From Acanthamoeba castellanii str. Neff (taxonomy: Eukaryota > Discosea > Longamoebia > Acanthamoebidae), in contig NW_004457618.1 of assembly GCF_000313135.1 (NCBI RefSeq), forward strand, positions 197,099 to 235,445: 38,347 nt of DNA. Reading direction: 5' to 3'. Position numbers and translations under genes: made by a program. Positions 7,824-19,100 of the stretch are shown here, piece after piece (the first letter of the stretch is position 1; each line of letters starts with the position of its first letter). The notes under the pieces are model-generated. The model was not told where the DNA came from. It searched no databases and saw nothing but the letters and a program-made list of their open reading frames with translations.

Positions 7824-9924
7824 TCAAGAAGAAGGGGAGGAGAGAAAGAATGAAGAGAGGAGCGCGTAGAGAGAGAAAGGCCGCAGAGCGGAGGCAGAGG
7901 AGTAGACGTAGGGTATCGGGTAGATCAGTCGCTTCGCATTGTAGGGCTCGGGCGCCACCACCGTGACCTTGCCCACGGCGCCCTTAGCCGGCGGCATAAT
8001 CTGTGCACGGCGCCATGCGCGAGTGTGAGCAGACGAACGTGGCGACTGAGAGATTGGGGCGACGATGAGAAATGGCAGATGACCTGAGTGATGACCATCG
8101 GCTTGGCGATGTTGCTGCCTGCGGTGTCGAAATTGACCGGTCCGTAGAAGGTCTGTATGGTGTCCAGGTCGTGGAGGGCGGCGCCGACCTGGCTCTGGTT
8201 CTTGGGATCATCAGCCGCGCCGAGGCCCAGCTGTAGAACGTAGCCTAAGTCGTGTGTTGATGATGATGATGATTAGGCTAACAGGTCAACTGGCGGCGAG
8301 GAGGTGGTTGGAGGCTGAGGGGGGTTGGGGAGGAACCAGCAGCCGAGGACTGCGCCGCGGTGAACGAGACTTCTTCGTTGAACCGCAGACGGAATCTCTT
8401 GGCGTAGTTAGCCGCCGATCCGAACACCTGATCTGAGTAGCCTGCGCGTGGGCAGCCCGTGGAGATCGAACGGGTTATACCGACTCATGAGCATGTAAAT
8501 AATAGATTTCTGGAGCGTCGTACCCAATGAAGGCTGCCACTGGGAGGGACCGAGAAGGTACCACGCATCCTTCTTCATCGCTTCAACAAAGGAGGGCTCG
8601 CTCGGTGCGCTGGTCATGAAGAAGGCGCGAGGCCGATAGCCGATCGCCTTGGTGGCGTTGACCAGCGTCTGATAATAATAAAAATATATATTAACAGAAG
8701 GTAAGTGTGTGGTGTGGACACCACAAACGCAACGAGCAGCGAAGGCGTAGCGTGGTCCACGCACCGCGGCGTCACGCAGAAGGAGACAGGCGAAGAACAT
8801 ATCCGGATCTTGGTTCTTGATCACTCGCATGTACTGCTGGGCTGTGGTGGCATTGAGGGTGCCCTGGCATCAGCACGCGGAGACGGTGGGTTAGTGTTGA
8901 GTGTCAGGCGTGGAACTGAATGCGGCGAGATGGCACTGCGAGAGGGACTCACCTCGGCGAAGCTGAGCACCGACGAAGCTTCTAAAACGGCGCCAGAAGC
9001 GACTAAACTGTTGAGGGCGCCCTGCGCGACACTGGAGGTGAATGCAGCTTTGGAGTAGAGCAGGGCCGCAGTCCTAGCACCGCGCATTCGGAGATAGTAC
9101 ACGGCCGGGTCGACGTAGTGATAAGCGGATGTGCCTGGACCACACACAACACGCAACACACAACACAGCACTGTGTCAACAAGAGGAGAGAATTCCAAGT
9201 CGGCCGAAAAGGGCTTTGAGGCGGTACCGACGCCAAAGATGAGGGGATAGCCGTGGTTGTAGATCTCCTCGGCCTGAGCGTTGGCGAACATGATGAGGCG
9301 GTCGTTGGCGTGGGCCACCTTGTTCGCCACGTCGGTCAAGCTCGTGCCATCTGGTGCGCAGAGCGGGTGCGTGTGGGGTGAGTGCAAGCCGCGACAGCCT
9401 CGATAGTGCAAGGTGCGAAGAGACAGAAGCGGTTGCGGTACAGGGTCCGAGAAGGAAGTCAGTGACGTTGAGCAGCTGCCCGTAGTAGTACTCCGTATTG
9501 TTGGCCATTGCCTGATCGTCGAACGCAACCAACTTCACCTTGTAGTTGCCCAGTCTGCAGGCAGAACCAAGGCACCACCGTGAGCACCATGCGCGAGCAT
9601 CACTGAGATCAATTTGCTAAATGGAAGAAAATTGATTAAAGGATGCTTGGCTTACTTGGTGGCTATGCCGTCGGTCCCGTTGTTGATGGTCTCGGCCCAA
9701 AGAACGTAACCGTTCTTCATGTCAAGCCCCTCGACAGCCAGCAGCGACCCTGCCCCAGGGAAGGTGAACCCGAACGTCAGGCATGAGGCGGGGGCAAGCG
9801 GGCAAGACACCAGCAGCTCCGGCTCCTCCACCGCTGCCACTCCTTCAAGTGACGTCGCAGCGACCAGCACCAGCAACAGCGCCGAAGCTGCCCACCCCTT
9901 CGTCATCTTGCGCGCCCTGTGCAT
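7824..9924 (-). CDS. Secreted periplasmic-binding-like / receptor ligand-binding protein
   Basis: Nine exons join in phase: 9656-9924, 9442-9554, 9228-9350, 8953-9134, 8765-8863, 8524-8668, 8337-8441, 8084-8244 and 7824-8000. The product is 457 residues with an N-terminal signal peptide (to about residue 31). The rest follows the two-lobed Leu/Ile/Val-binding and ANF-receptor ligand-binding fold. Landmarks are GYVLWAETINNG, then VKLVAFDDQ, LLGPYGTSLT, the pair LIMFANA and YPLIFGVGTSAYHYV, then ARTAALLYS and DMFFACLLLRDA. Later come FMTSAPSEPSFVEAM, FGSAANYAKRF and QTFYGPVNFDTAG, ending near RLIYPIP. Several Asn-X-Thr sites fit secretion. No kinase, channel or guanylate-cyclase part follows; the C terminus is a short hydrophobic Ser/Phe-rich tail, possibly an anchor. 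It probably binds an amino-acid-like or other small ligand outside the cell; the ligand is unknown. Confidence 0.85.
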
Positions 9925-10211
9925 CTTTCCGCGGTCCCAACCAAGAAAAGACGAGGAAATGTTCTAAGGAAACAAAAATAAATAAAGAAACCCTGGGTTC
10001 GACCGAAACTCTTCTTCGCGACTGCCCACCTCGAGGTGAAGGTCTATTGAATTGGATTGAACTCTTTGTTTTTGTCGTTCAGTATGTTTACAATTCTTCG
10101 TGCACGACCGCACTGCCGAGATACTCTATCTCTGCTGGTCGGCTTGGGACTTCAAAACTGTGTTGTGAGGCCGGCTCTGGGCTTCGTTCTCGAGTTCGGC
10201 CGAGTGGACGT

Positions 10212-12028
10212 TTACAGCGCCAGGGCGCACTTGTGGCTGCAGAAGTGGAGGGCGACCTCGTCGCCGTTCTCTCCCTCGCCCTCCAGCTCGAGTATGCTCT
10301 CCTCTTCGCCGTCCCGCTGATCGTCGATGGCCTCGGGCCGGTGCTGGATGGTGGCCTTCGGCTCCTCCTCGCTCGAGCTGGAGGGAGCCTTCAAGCGCCA
10401 TCTGCGCTGGACGGTGCCCGGGCCGTAGCGCAGCTTCGTGCAGGCCGGGTTGTGGCACTTCCTGACCTCGCGGTTGATCTTGTCGACCACCTCGGCGGGC
10501 AGCTGCGCCTGCTCGGTCTTGGCCGCGGCCACCACCTTGTGGTGCGTCCACCGATTGAAGAAGTGGAGGCAGCACTGGTCGTAGAGCGTAGGCACGTGCG
10601 TTGTGTGCTCCACAGGTCGCGCCTCGCATCCGTCGCATCGGTCGAGGCCTGGCGGTGGTCGTTACCGCACTCCTCAAAGTCGCCCGTGGGTGAGGCCGCG
10701 AGGAGGTCCTTGAGCCGGTCCCAGGCCTTCTCGTCGCCCCAGCCGATCGCCGCCCGGAAGAGGAGCGCGGCCTTGAGCACGTCCTTGGGAAGGAGGCCCT
10801 CCAGGCCCTCGCGGTGGTAGTTGGCCAGCACCAGTTGGGCCAGGCCGTGGCCCTGTCGCGCGGCCTTGCGCCACATGTCGATCGCCTGTTTGAAGTCGCG
10901 GCTCTCTATGCCCTTGGCGTGGCTGTAGCACACGCCCATGTAGTACTGGGCCACGGCGTAGCCCAGCCGAGCCGACTTGCTGTAGTGGTCCACGGCCTTG
11001 GCCGCGTCCCTGACCACACCGTCGCCCAGGTCGTAGCACACGGCCAGGTTGTAGTTGCCCCGCGCGTAGTTGTGCTGAGCCGCCTGCGTGTAGTACCGCA
11101 CCGCCTTGCTGAGGGACTTCTTGACGCCTCGTCCCTTGTGGTAGCACACGCCGAGGTTGCTCAGCGCCACAGGGTGGCCCATCTTCGCGAACCTGTGTCG
11201 AGTGGCGAAGAAGAAGAGAGACAACTCTGTGAGTCACAGAGCATCGCGCCAACAACACGGCCGGTAACGAAACACACTCGTGCCAGGTGACATGTCACCA
11301 ATGATAATTTGCGCATAATCGCGTGACCCTATTTCTGCCCACGACACACACGTGCGGCCCGCACCCAGGACACACAGCGTGATCGCAGCGATGATGGGAG
11401 ACGGAGAAGAAGAAGAAGAAGAGGTGGGAACAAACAAGTACCTGGCGTAGAGTACGGCGGCGCGAGTGTAGTCGAGGGTGATGTCGTCGCCCCGGCCGCG
11501 GCAGCAGTGCAGGTCCCACTTGGCGCCGACGTGGCCCATCGCGGCCGCGCGCTGGAGGAGGTGGACCGCACAGCGGGGGTTGCGTTGGAGCTCCATCCCG
11601 CCCTCGCGGCCCAGCAACATCCGCTTGCCCATGTCGTACAGGAACTCGGCCTCGTCTTCGTCAACGACGACTTCTTCTTCTACGCTGCCAGTCCGCGAAG
11701 TGGTCGTTGTAGTGGTTGAGTCGCTGACGCCAAAGGTGTTGAGGTTGAACGTAGCGGGTTGCCTCTTGAGCGAACGTAGCGAGTGCAGGAGGCCGCGGCG
11801 AGTTGTTTGTTGGGGGTGGGGGCTGGTGGTCTTGAGGGGTCCGTCGACGAGGCGCTGGACCTCGGCCGCCAGCAGGTCGAGCTCTTCCTCCTCGAGCAGC
11901 CGCTCCTCGGGCGTGGTCAGGCTGCCTCTCCGCCGCGCCCACGCGGGCAGTCCGGGCACTACATCCGCTAAAAAGCCCTCCTCCTCTACTCCGCCTTGTA
12001 CCATGTGTCTCGAACCTTTCTGTCCCAT
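10212..12028 (-). CDS. Sel1-repeat protein with MYND-like zinc-finger cysteines
   Basis: Exons 11442-12028 and 10666-11192 join in phase; a third block 10212-10648 is in another frame. It joins only if the 17 bases 10649-10665 (GTAACGACCACCGCCAG) are removed as an intron or an indel is present. The spliced product is 516 residues. It begins MGQKGSR, a good N-myristoylation signal. From about residue 125, some six Sel1-like helical repeats follow, including LSNLGVCYHKGRGVKKSLSK, YNLAVCYDLGDGVVRDAAK and AQYYMGVCYSHAKGIESRDF. The C terminus has CxxxxCxxCEARP, then CHNPAC and finally HFCSHKCALAL, a cysteine pattern like a split MYND finger. Sel1 arrays act as protein-binding scaffolds. The longer frame reaching 12184 opens with TTG, so the ATG at 12028 was chosen. 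Without the join the protein would end in an Arg-rich shadow sequence. Confidence 0.75.
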
Positions 12029-12560
12029 GTTTGTTGATGTTGCTGTAGTCGCTGTTGGCTTCTTCTTCTTCTTCTCTAGTGCTGCTTTGTTGCTTGCAAG
12101 GGGCGGTGGTGTGTAGGAAGAACAAGTCGAGGCAGTCGGTTGCGAAGATAAAGGGTTGGCTGCTAGCGCGCCAAAACTTGCCAAGCTGACGCTGACAGCG
12201 TCACGGCGACAGGAAAGGGCGCGGGCTTGTCGCTGTCAGGGGAAGGGCGCGGCGGTGTCAAGAAGGGGACAGCGGCGGCGTGGTCTTGTCCCGGTGCGGG
12301 AAGAGAAAACGAAAAAAGAGAAGACCACGCGCTGTTGGTCGCCAGAAGCCGCGTTGCTATGCCATTGGCTTGATTTTGACAAAACTGTTTCGTAACCCGA
12401 GAAGAAAACTCCAAATTGCCGTTGTTCCGGATACCCGCGTGGCTTTTCGGAGTTCAATATTTTCGAAACATTTCGTAAATTTTTCAGTAGTTCAATCTCG
12501 TGAAATCGAAATGTTTCGGTGAATCATGAAAGTAGAGGAGAAGATTATTACTCTTTGAGG
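12029..12560. promoter_or_regulatory. Divergent intergenic region with a 15-bp palindrome
   Basis: About 530 bases separate the starts of the Sel1 gene (minus) and the RING-E2 gene (plus), so both promoters should lie here. A perfect palindrome, GACGCTGACAGCGTC, stands at 12188-12202. The part next to the plus gene (12360-12550) is AT-richer, with repeated TTTCG and CGAAA words (ATTTTCGAAACATTTCGTAA near 12459). I cannot name a bound factor. Confidence 0.45.
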
Positions 12561-14186
12561 ATGGACGAGGAGCAGTGCCCGATTTGCTTTCGTGCGTTTG
12601 CCATAGAGCTGCTTCCGTCGCATGTGGAAGCTTGCTTGAGTGGCGGCGGCGGTGGAGGCAGCCGAGGCGGCAGCAGGCACGCCTCGCCCGCCCACACCAG
12701 CGGCACCTACGACGTACCCCCCCCCGCCTCTACTTCATGGCTTTTTTCCTCTCTCTCGCTTCGGGGGAGACAGATGATTCAAACAAGTATTATTTATTAT
12801 GCTTTATCAACATTTTATTGTTTTTAATCCCTGCCCGTTTTCTACGACTCCAGGCCGACCTGGAACTGGCGCGGCGGCTGCAAGAGGAAGAGGAAGGCGG
12901 CCGTGGGCACGGCAGCGGCAGCCACCCCGCCTCTCCCGCCCAGCCGGCGACTTCCTCTACCACGTCGTCGGCCTTTGATGCCGACCTGGAGTTTGCCCGC
13001 CGCCTGCAGCAGGAAGAGGAGGAGAGGAACCGCCCGCGCGGTGTCAAATGCGAACTGTGCAGCGAGCTGACGCCCGTCGAGGAGCTCTTCATTCTCGATG
13101 TACGCAGGATACGCGGATGATCCCTACATGCCCCACCCAGATACTGCACGTGCTGACGTCGCTACGTTGTTTGACAGGAATGCTCGCACAAGTACTGCAA
13201 GACCTGCCTGAGGAAATACGTCGTGAAGCAGGTGTGCCAGAGCGTTACCACTACCTGCCCGCTGAAGGACTGCGGCGCCGCGCTGTCTGTTCGTGACATG
13301 AAGGTACGAGTGCACGACGTCTCCTGCGTCGCCCCGCTTCTTGACATTTACAGTTCCCCCGTTGTGCCGCCTACAGGAGCTGCTGCCCAACACCAGCAAC
13401 TTCACTCCCAGTGGCAGCTCGCAACAGGCCACTCAGCGTCTGCTCTCCGAGCTCAAGCAGATCATGAAGACCGACCCCGAGAAGCAGGTACATTTCCTCA
13501 TATAAGGTCTACGTGGTCGCACCAGGGGTGACTGATGTCGCCGACACGTGATTGTGTACTGTGCTGGGGGGGGGGATAAAAGGGTTACAGCGTGAAGCCC
13601 ATCAAGGACAATCTCTACCACTGGGAGGTTCGCTTCTTCGATTTTGACAAGGAGGAACCGTTGGCCGCCGATCTTAAGAAGACCAAGGAGAAGGCCATTC
13701 TCCTCCACGTCACCTTCCCTCAGACCTACCCGTTCGATCCTCCCTTCATCCGAGTGATCAAGCCTCGTACGCCCCATCTTCCAGCTCAGCTCTTGTGCTT
13801 GCGGTTCGACGAGGACTCTAACGTACGGGGCTGCCAAAACACAGGCTTTGCATTCAGGACTGGCCACGTCACGATCGGCGGGTCCATCTGCACGGAGATG
13901 CTCACGCGCTCCGGCTGGACGCCTGGTGCGTTGCGTTGCTCTCCGACGATGAATGTTAACATTCTTTCTTACTTTCTCGATCGCATGCTCACTCACTCCT
14001 TCACTTCTCTCTCGTGGCGTGTTTGTTGTTTGATGTGCAGCCAACACGGTTGAGTCTGCGCTGGTCTCCATCCGCGCCAACCTTCTGCTGGGCGGTGCGC
14101 GCCTGGACCTCTCCAACAAGTCCGACTATTCGGAGAGGGAGGCCAAGGAGGCCTTTGAGCGCATGCGCCAGCAGCACGGCTGGTGA
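12561..14186 (+). CDS. UBZ-RING-UBE2Q-type E2 fusion protein
   Basis: Seven exons join in phase: 12561-12713, 12854-13099, 13178-13303, 13377-13487, 13583-13766, 13845-13925 and 14041-14186, giving 348 residues. Residues 6-25 (CPIC...H...C) form a Rad18-like UBZ finger. Two copies of a DLE-ARRLQ-EEEE helix (about 53-66 and 95-108) look like ubiquitin-interacting motifs. Residues 117-165 hold a complete RING of the RBR RING1 type: C117, C120, C135, H137, C140, C143, C160 and C165. Residues 213-348 are a ubiquitin-conjugating domain closest to the UBE2Q group. Landmarks are NLYHWEV, FPQTYPFDPPFIRV, the catalytic segment GGSICTEMLTRSGW with Cys289, and a C-terminal helix ending QQHGW. E2 and E3 activities thus appear in one chain, which should take ubiquitin from an E1 and may act without a partner E3. 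Confidence 0.88.
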
Positions 14187-14378
14187 ACGTGCTCACCGCA
14201 GCAGCGTCGCTTCGTCTTCCTCATGAGGTGATCTTGTGCACGAAGGAAAACACGAAAGAAAACATTTTCAGTTTGGGGCGAAGCTCATCTTCGCATTCTG
14301 ATTCAGCGCCTTCACCAGCTGGTAGATCTTGATCGCAGCAGCTTCGAACTTCGATTTCGCCTGGCATTGATATAGAAG

Positions 14379-15693
14379 ATGGGAGTGACCGAGAGCAAGG
14401 AGGACCAAAAGCTTCAGGAGATCTGGGCGGTGGTGGACGAGGACTCAGATGAAGAGGACAAATTGAAGAAGCAAAAGAAAGTGCTCACACAGGGGGTGAA
14501 GCTTGCCAAGCCTGCAGGTGACACATCATCATCTTCAACAACATCGGCTTCTTCAGTGCCGACGAAGCCGATCTCGCATCCAGAATCGCCCTTCCCTGGC
14601 ATCAGGCTGCGTACTGAGGAGGATGGAGATGCCGCGACGACGAAGGACGAAGAAACCAAGGAGCAGGCCGTGGAGCCTGTTGCTCCTGGCGATGATGGTG
14701 CACCCTCTTACCAAATGGCGCCGTGCTACTCGCAATCGATTCTAATGTGCGTCCCCCCCAGGCCAAGAACGAGCGGCCGAGCAGACCGAAGATCAGGAAG
14801 AGGAAGCAAACGTGCCCGCGGACGACAAGGCAGAGCCCACAAAGGTTCGTGAAGGAAGCCGCTTGCTGCCACTGCCACTCTGAGCTGCAGCTTCTTGGCT
14901 CGGGGCATTTGCTGACGTGGTGCGGTCGCTCGTTTGTGCGCAGGAGGGAGAGGAAGAATGGGCCTCCTTTGCCAGCACGCCTCCGGCGACAGAAGGAAAG
15001 GAAGAAGCAGAAGAGAAGAGCGAGGCCGAGCCCGAGAACCCATTCGACGACGAGGAGGAGAAGGTCGAGGAGACCCAGGAGGTTGTGGGCGAGGAGCCAC
15101 CAGCCGCCGAGGCCAAGGTGGACGCTGAAGAGGAGGAGTTCGCGGACTTTGTGACGAGCAGCTCCACTGCTGAGGCCACCGGCAATCCCTTCGGTGACGA
15201 TGAAGCGGCGGCCGAGAAGACCGACGACAGCGAGCAGCAGCAGCAGAAGGAAGAGGCTGAGGAGCAGCCCGAGCAAGTCGATGCCCGCGATGAGAAGGCA
15301 GCGGAGGAGCCCAAAGAGGACTGGGGCAACTTTGAGAGCAGTGATGCCGTCGACAGCAAGGCGGAGGAGACCACGGAGCAGCCCGACAACAAGGAAGAGG
15401 AGCAGGAGCAGGAGAGCGTCGACGAGGCAGAGAAGTCGAGCGCTGAGCACGACGACGAGGAGGAATCAACCCCGCAGCAATCCACCGAGTCCGGGTTTGA
15501 CGAGCCCGAGCCGGTCCTCGATGATGAGGGTGAGGGTGAAGAGCAGCACCACGAAGAAGAGAGCAAGGAGGAGACGTCCACGGAAGCTGCCGAGGAGAAG
15601 GCTGAAGTCGAAGGAGAGACCGAGAGACACGACGAAGAAGCCGCCAGCGAGGAGGAGCACGGAAGCGACAGCGAGCAGCCGAGCGACGAGTAA
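14379..15693 (+). CDS. Acidic, probably myristoylated adaptor-like protein with NPF motifs
   Basis: Exons 14379-14697, 14762-14844 and 14944-15693 join in phase to 383 residues. The N terminus MGVTESK fits an N-myristoylation signal (Gly2, Ser6, Lys7). The rest is strongly acidic, rich in Glu, Ser, Ala and Gln, and probably disordered. Short motifs stand out: ENPFDD and GNPFGD (NPF binds EH domains) and EEWASF, EEFADF and EDWGNF. The last three resemble the acidic-aromatic motifs of aftiphilin-type proteins that bind clathrin-adaptor ear domains. Together they suggest a membrane-tethered accessory protein of endocytosis or endosome-Golgi traffic. That role is inferred from linear motifs only; no folded domain is visible. 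The gene follows the RING-E2 gene on the same strand after 192 bases. Confidence 0.75.
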
Positions 15694-16177
15694 GTCGTGA
15701 TCGACCGTGCGAGAGCTGACGCCAAGTCTCCCTGGTATCGGTCACCCTAATCCCCTCCCCCCGCAGGCCTTGCTCACACCGCACACACCGCACACGCACA
15801 CATCCCACGCACCACCGCACACAACAGGTTTTGTAAGGGCGCGTTTACATTTCAAACAATGCGGTCATCCAGTTCTGCCTTGCAAGCCTTCCTTTTCGCA
15901 GTCATTGCCCAATTTTGGTTTGGCTGAACTGTACTACTGACAATTTTGGGGTAACCACCAGACGCGTTTCGGTTGTTGCCACCGACCTGGACTGGCTCGA
16001 AAGGGAACGTTGGCCCCCTCCCCCCTTCTCCACCTTCTGTTGCGTGCGAGCGCAAAAAGAAAAACAAAAAGACGCAGGTTGAGACGTACTATGATAGATT
16101 GACGGTACGAGATAAGAGAGATAAATAGTAAGAGATAAAACAAGAAACAATCGCGACAGACAGAATTGGTGGCGACC
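15694..16177. other. Intergenic region before the PTEN gene
   Basis: About 480 bases. The left part has a C-rich run ending CCCCGCAG (about 15750-15767) and CACA-rich sequence, possibly an intron in the 3' UTR of the acidic-protein gene. The right part (16080-16177) is AT-richer with GAGATAAATAG-type words and probably holds the PTEN 5' UTR. No other gene is visible. Confidence 0.4.
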
Positions 16178-19100
16178 ATGACATCTCAATTGCGAAAGCT
16201 CGTCTCCAAGAAAAAGAAACGGTTCGCACAAGAGGGCTTTGATCTCGATCTCAGCTGTACGCTCCCCCCTCCCGCCTCACCCGAGCCTCAACCGGCTTGA
16301 AAAGAAAGCAAACTGCTCACCCGTTTCATCTTCGCCCGGCCCCGCCTCTCTTGCCGCGTCGGCCCTCCACCTGCAGACATCACCGACAATGTCATTGCCA
16401 TGGGTACGTTGTCTTCCTTCTTCCAATCTGGTCACCTTTGCCACCTTGCGAGTTTTTTTCTTCAGGAAACCTGACGCGCCACACCTCGGAAAACAGGGTT
16501 TCCGTCCGACTCGGTCGGAGGCATCTACAGAAACCCACGCAAGGAAGTTATTCGGTTCGTATACTGCACTGTTTCTACATTCTTAAGCGCACCTCTTGCT
16601 CGATCTCTCACTCTTCATTGCTTGTGGCCTTTCTTTCTCTCGCTTCTTTCTGCTAGAATGCTGGACACCTATCACGAGAACCAGTACAAGGTGTACAACT
16701 TGTACGTATTCCTCGCGGTGTGCCCACCTGTGTTGCTATCGTATTTCATTTCGTGCTGCACCACAATCACGACCTGATGGTGGCCGTTCCATTCACTTGG
16801 CCAGGTGCTCGGAGCGGACATACAATCATGCCATCTTCTACGGCAGGGTCAGCGATTTCCCCATAGACGACCACAACGTTCCCACAATGCCCATGATCCG
16901 CCAGTTCTGCGAAGACGCGGTTCGTGGCATCTGTGCCGCGCTTGTGTGTGTGTGTGTGTGTGTCTGTGTGTGTGTGTGTGTCATTTGTGCCTTGCGCTCA
17001 CTTGCAGCGCGCCTACCCATTCACAGGAACAATGGCTACACCAAGACGAGGACAATGTGATCGCAGTCCACTGCAAAGCGGGCAAAGGCCGAACGGGGTT
17101 GATGATATGCTGCTGGCTCATACACTCACAGACTTGCGCCACCTCGCGCGAGGCCATTGAGCTCTTCGGCAAGGAGCGAACGAAGGATCGCAAGGTACAT
17201 CGTCAACAAGTTACCTACAGGGCCTAGGCCCCATAATGCATGCGTGCCTCACATCGTTACCAAACACACACACACACCACCAGGGCGTAACGATTCCCAG
17301 CCAGCGTCGCTATATTCGCTACTACGAACTTCTCTTGCAGCACCAGTTGGATCCGCGGGACCTTCCGCCACCCGGCCAGGTACGGCCTATCGAAACCCTC
17401 CTTCGCAGTGAGCTGGAGTGGTGCCACGCGATAATTAACACGCCACCCCTATTGATCACCCAGATCCCGGTGGTGTTTTTGACCGAAGTGCGGACTAACG
17501 TGATTCCAACCTACGACAAAAGCGGAGCCAGTACGTTGCTGCTGCTGCAAAGCTCGCAATTGTGTGGTGATCAGTACTTACCATACCACCGTGCCATCTC
17601 TCCCAGACATGCGCATTCTGCTGAGCGATCGCTCGGGCAACGAACTTTATTCCGATATAGTGAGTCCCTTCCTCCTTCTGCGCAGCTGATCTCACTTCAG
17701 CTGCTGACTTGCTTTCTTCGCATGTTTGGTGCAGGCGAAATATAAGGTCGAGAACAAGAACCCTAGCGGCGGTCTCTACTTTGACTGTCGCAGCTGCCCG
17801 CTCAAGGGCGACGTGCGCTTGCTCATCTTTCACAAGTCCACGGTACTCCTTTCGCCATCATCGCATCAGGCGTTGGGTTTGTCTAGGGTCGTACATGACG
17901 CCTCACGCTCGTCCTTGTGGTGGCGATCAGACAATTTTGCAACTGTGGTTCAACACCATGTTCGTCACACGAACACAACTCACCTTTCGCAAGCATGAAC
18001 TCGACAAAGCCAACAAAGGTTCGTCTCTCGATCTACAATTTCAAACAATGGATCCGGGCTCTCACGCAACACACACACACACCACACACCACACACGACA
18101 CACGACACACGACACACGACACACGACACACGACACACGACACACGACACACGACACACGACACACGACACACGACACACCACGCACGCGCAGATAAGAC
18201 ACACATCCCGAACAACTTCACGCTGACAATGGTCGTCACCCTCCCGATCAAGAATCCCTACTTTGCCGATGTCCAGGAGGGCGAGGCCGACCTGAGTAGC
18301 GATTCGAGCCAGCCCGCCACCGACGACGATGACGAGGGCAGTGACAACGACGAAAACCACAACAACAACAACAACGCCGGCGAAGCTGACGAAGGCGAAG
18401 AACACGCGGACGACGCGGACGACAGGGAGCGAGACGCCGCGGCAGAGGCCTCCGGCAACAACCGTGGCCGTCGCGGCGGGAGCGGCATCGGCAGCATCGC
18501 TGGCGGCAGACCACCCAAAGCAGGCAAGAAGAAAGGCAAAAAGGAGGAAAAGAAAACGAAGAAGGAGAAGGATGGTCAAGACGGTGGCAAGGAGAAGGAG
18601 GAGAAGAGGTCGAGGTCGCTGATCAAGCGCTTCGGCCGGGAATCCGAGAACAACGTGGCCACCAAGCCGCGCCTGGAGAATGGCGACGCCGTGCCGCCGC
18701 CCAAGAAGTGGCGGCTGTCGCTCGTCGCGCCGACCAAGGTTCCCGCCCACATCAAACTATTCGCGCACGTTTCCCCAGCGCTCACCTCCTACTTGCAATC
18801 GTCATGTGTCGTGCGTGTCGTGTGTCGTGCGTGTCGTACGTGTCGTGCCATTGTGACAGATACCAAAGCCACGAAGGCGAAGTTCCAGCCTAGACGAGTC
18901 CGACTCCCTCATGGCTCCCGAGCTGGGCGAGTTTGCGCCCGGCCAGCTGATCGACGCCGGCATCCTGCTGGGCGGCCTGCCCTACGCCTCCTCGGCCTCC
19001 GACTCGGCCGTGGTCATGAAGGAGGACGGGCACATCGAACACAGCAGCCACCAACACCACATCAGCAACGGCCATACCAAGAAGGAGAAGAAGAATAAGG

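Noticed and set aside
15194..15700. Long Arg/Lys/Ser-rich frames overlapping the acidic-protein gene, and the Ser/Ala-rich minus frame at 14793-15725
   Set aside because: They are shadows of the GAG/GAA-rich acidic coding sequence.
18033..18251. Cys/Val/Ser-rich frames (for example VSCVVCRVSCVVCR) here and at 24447-24794
   Set aside because: They are translations of the CGACACA and GTCGT intron repeats and carry no protein-like features.
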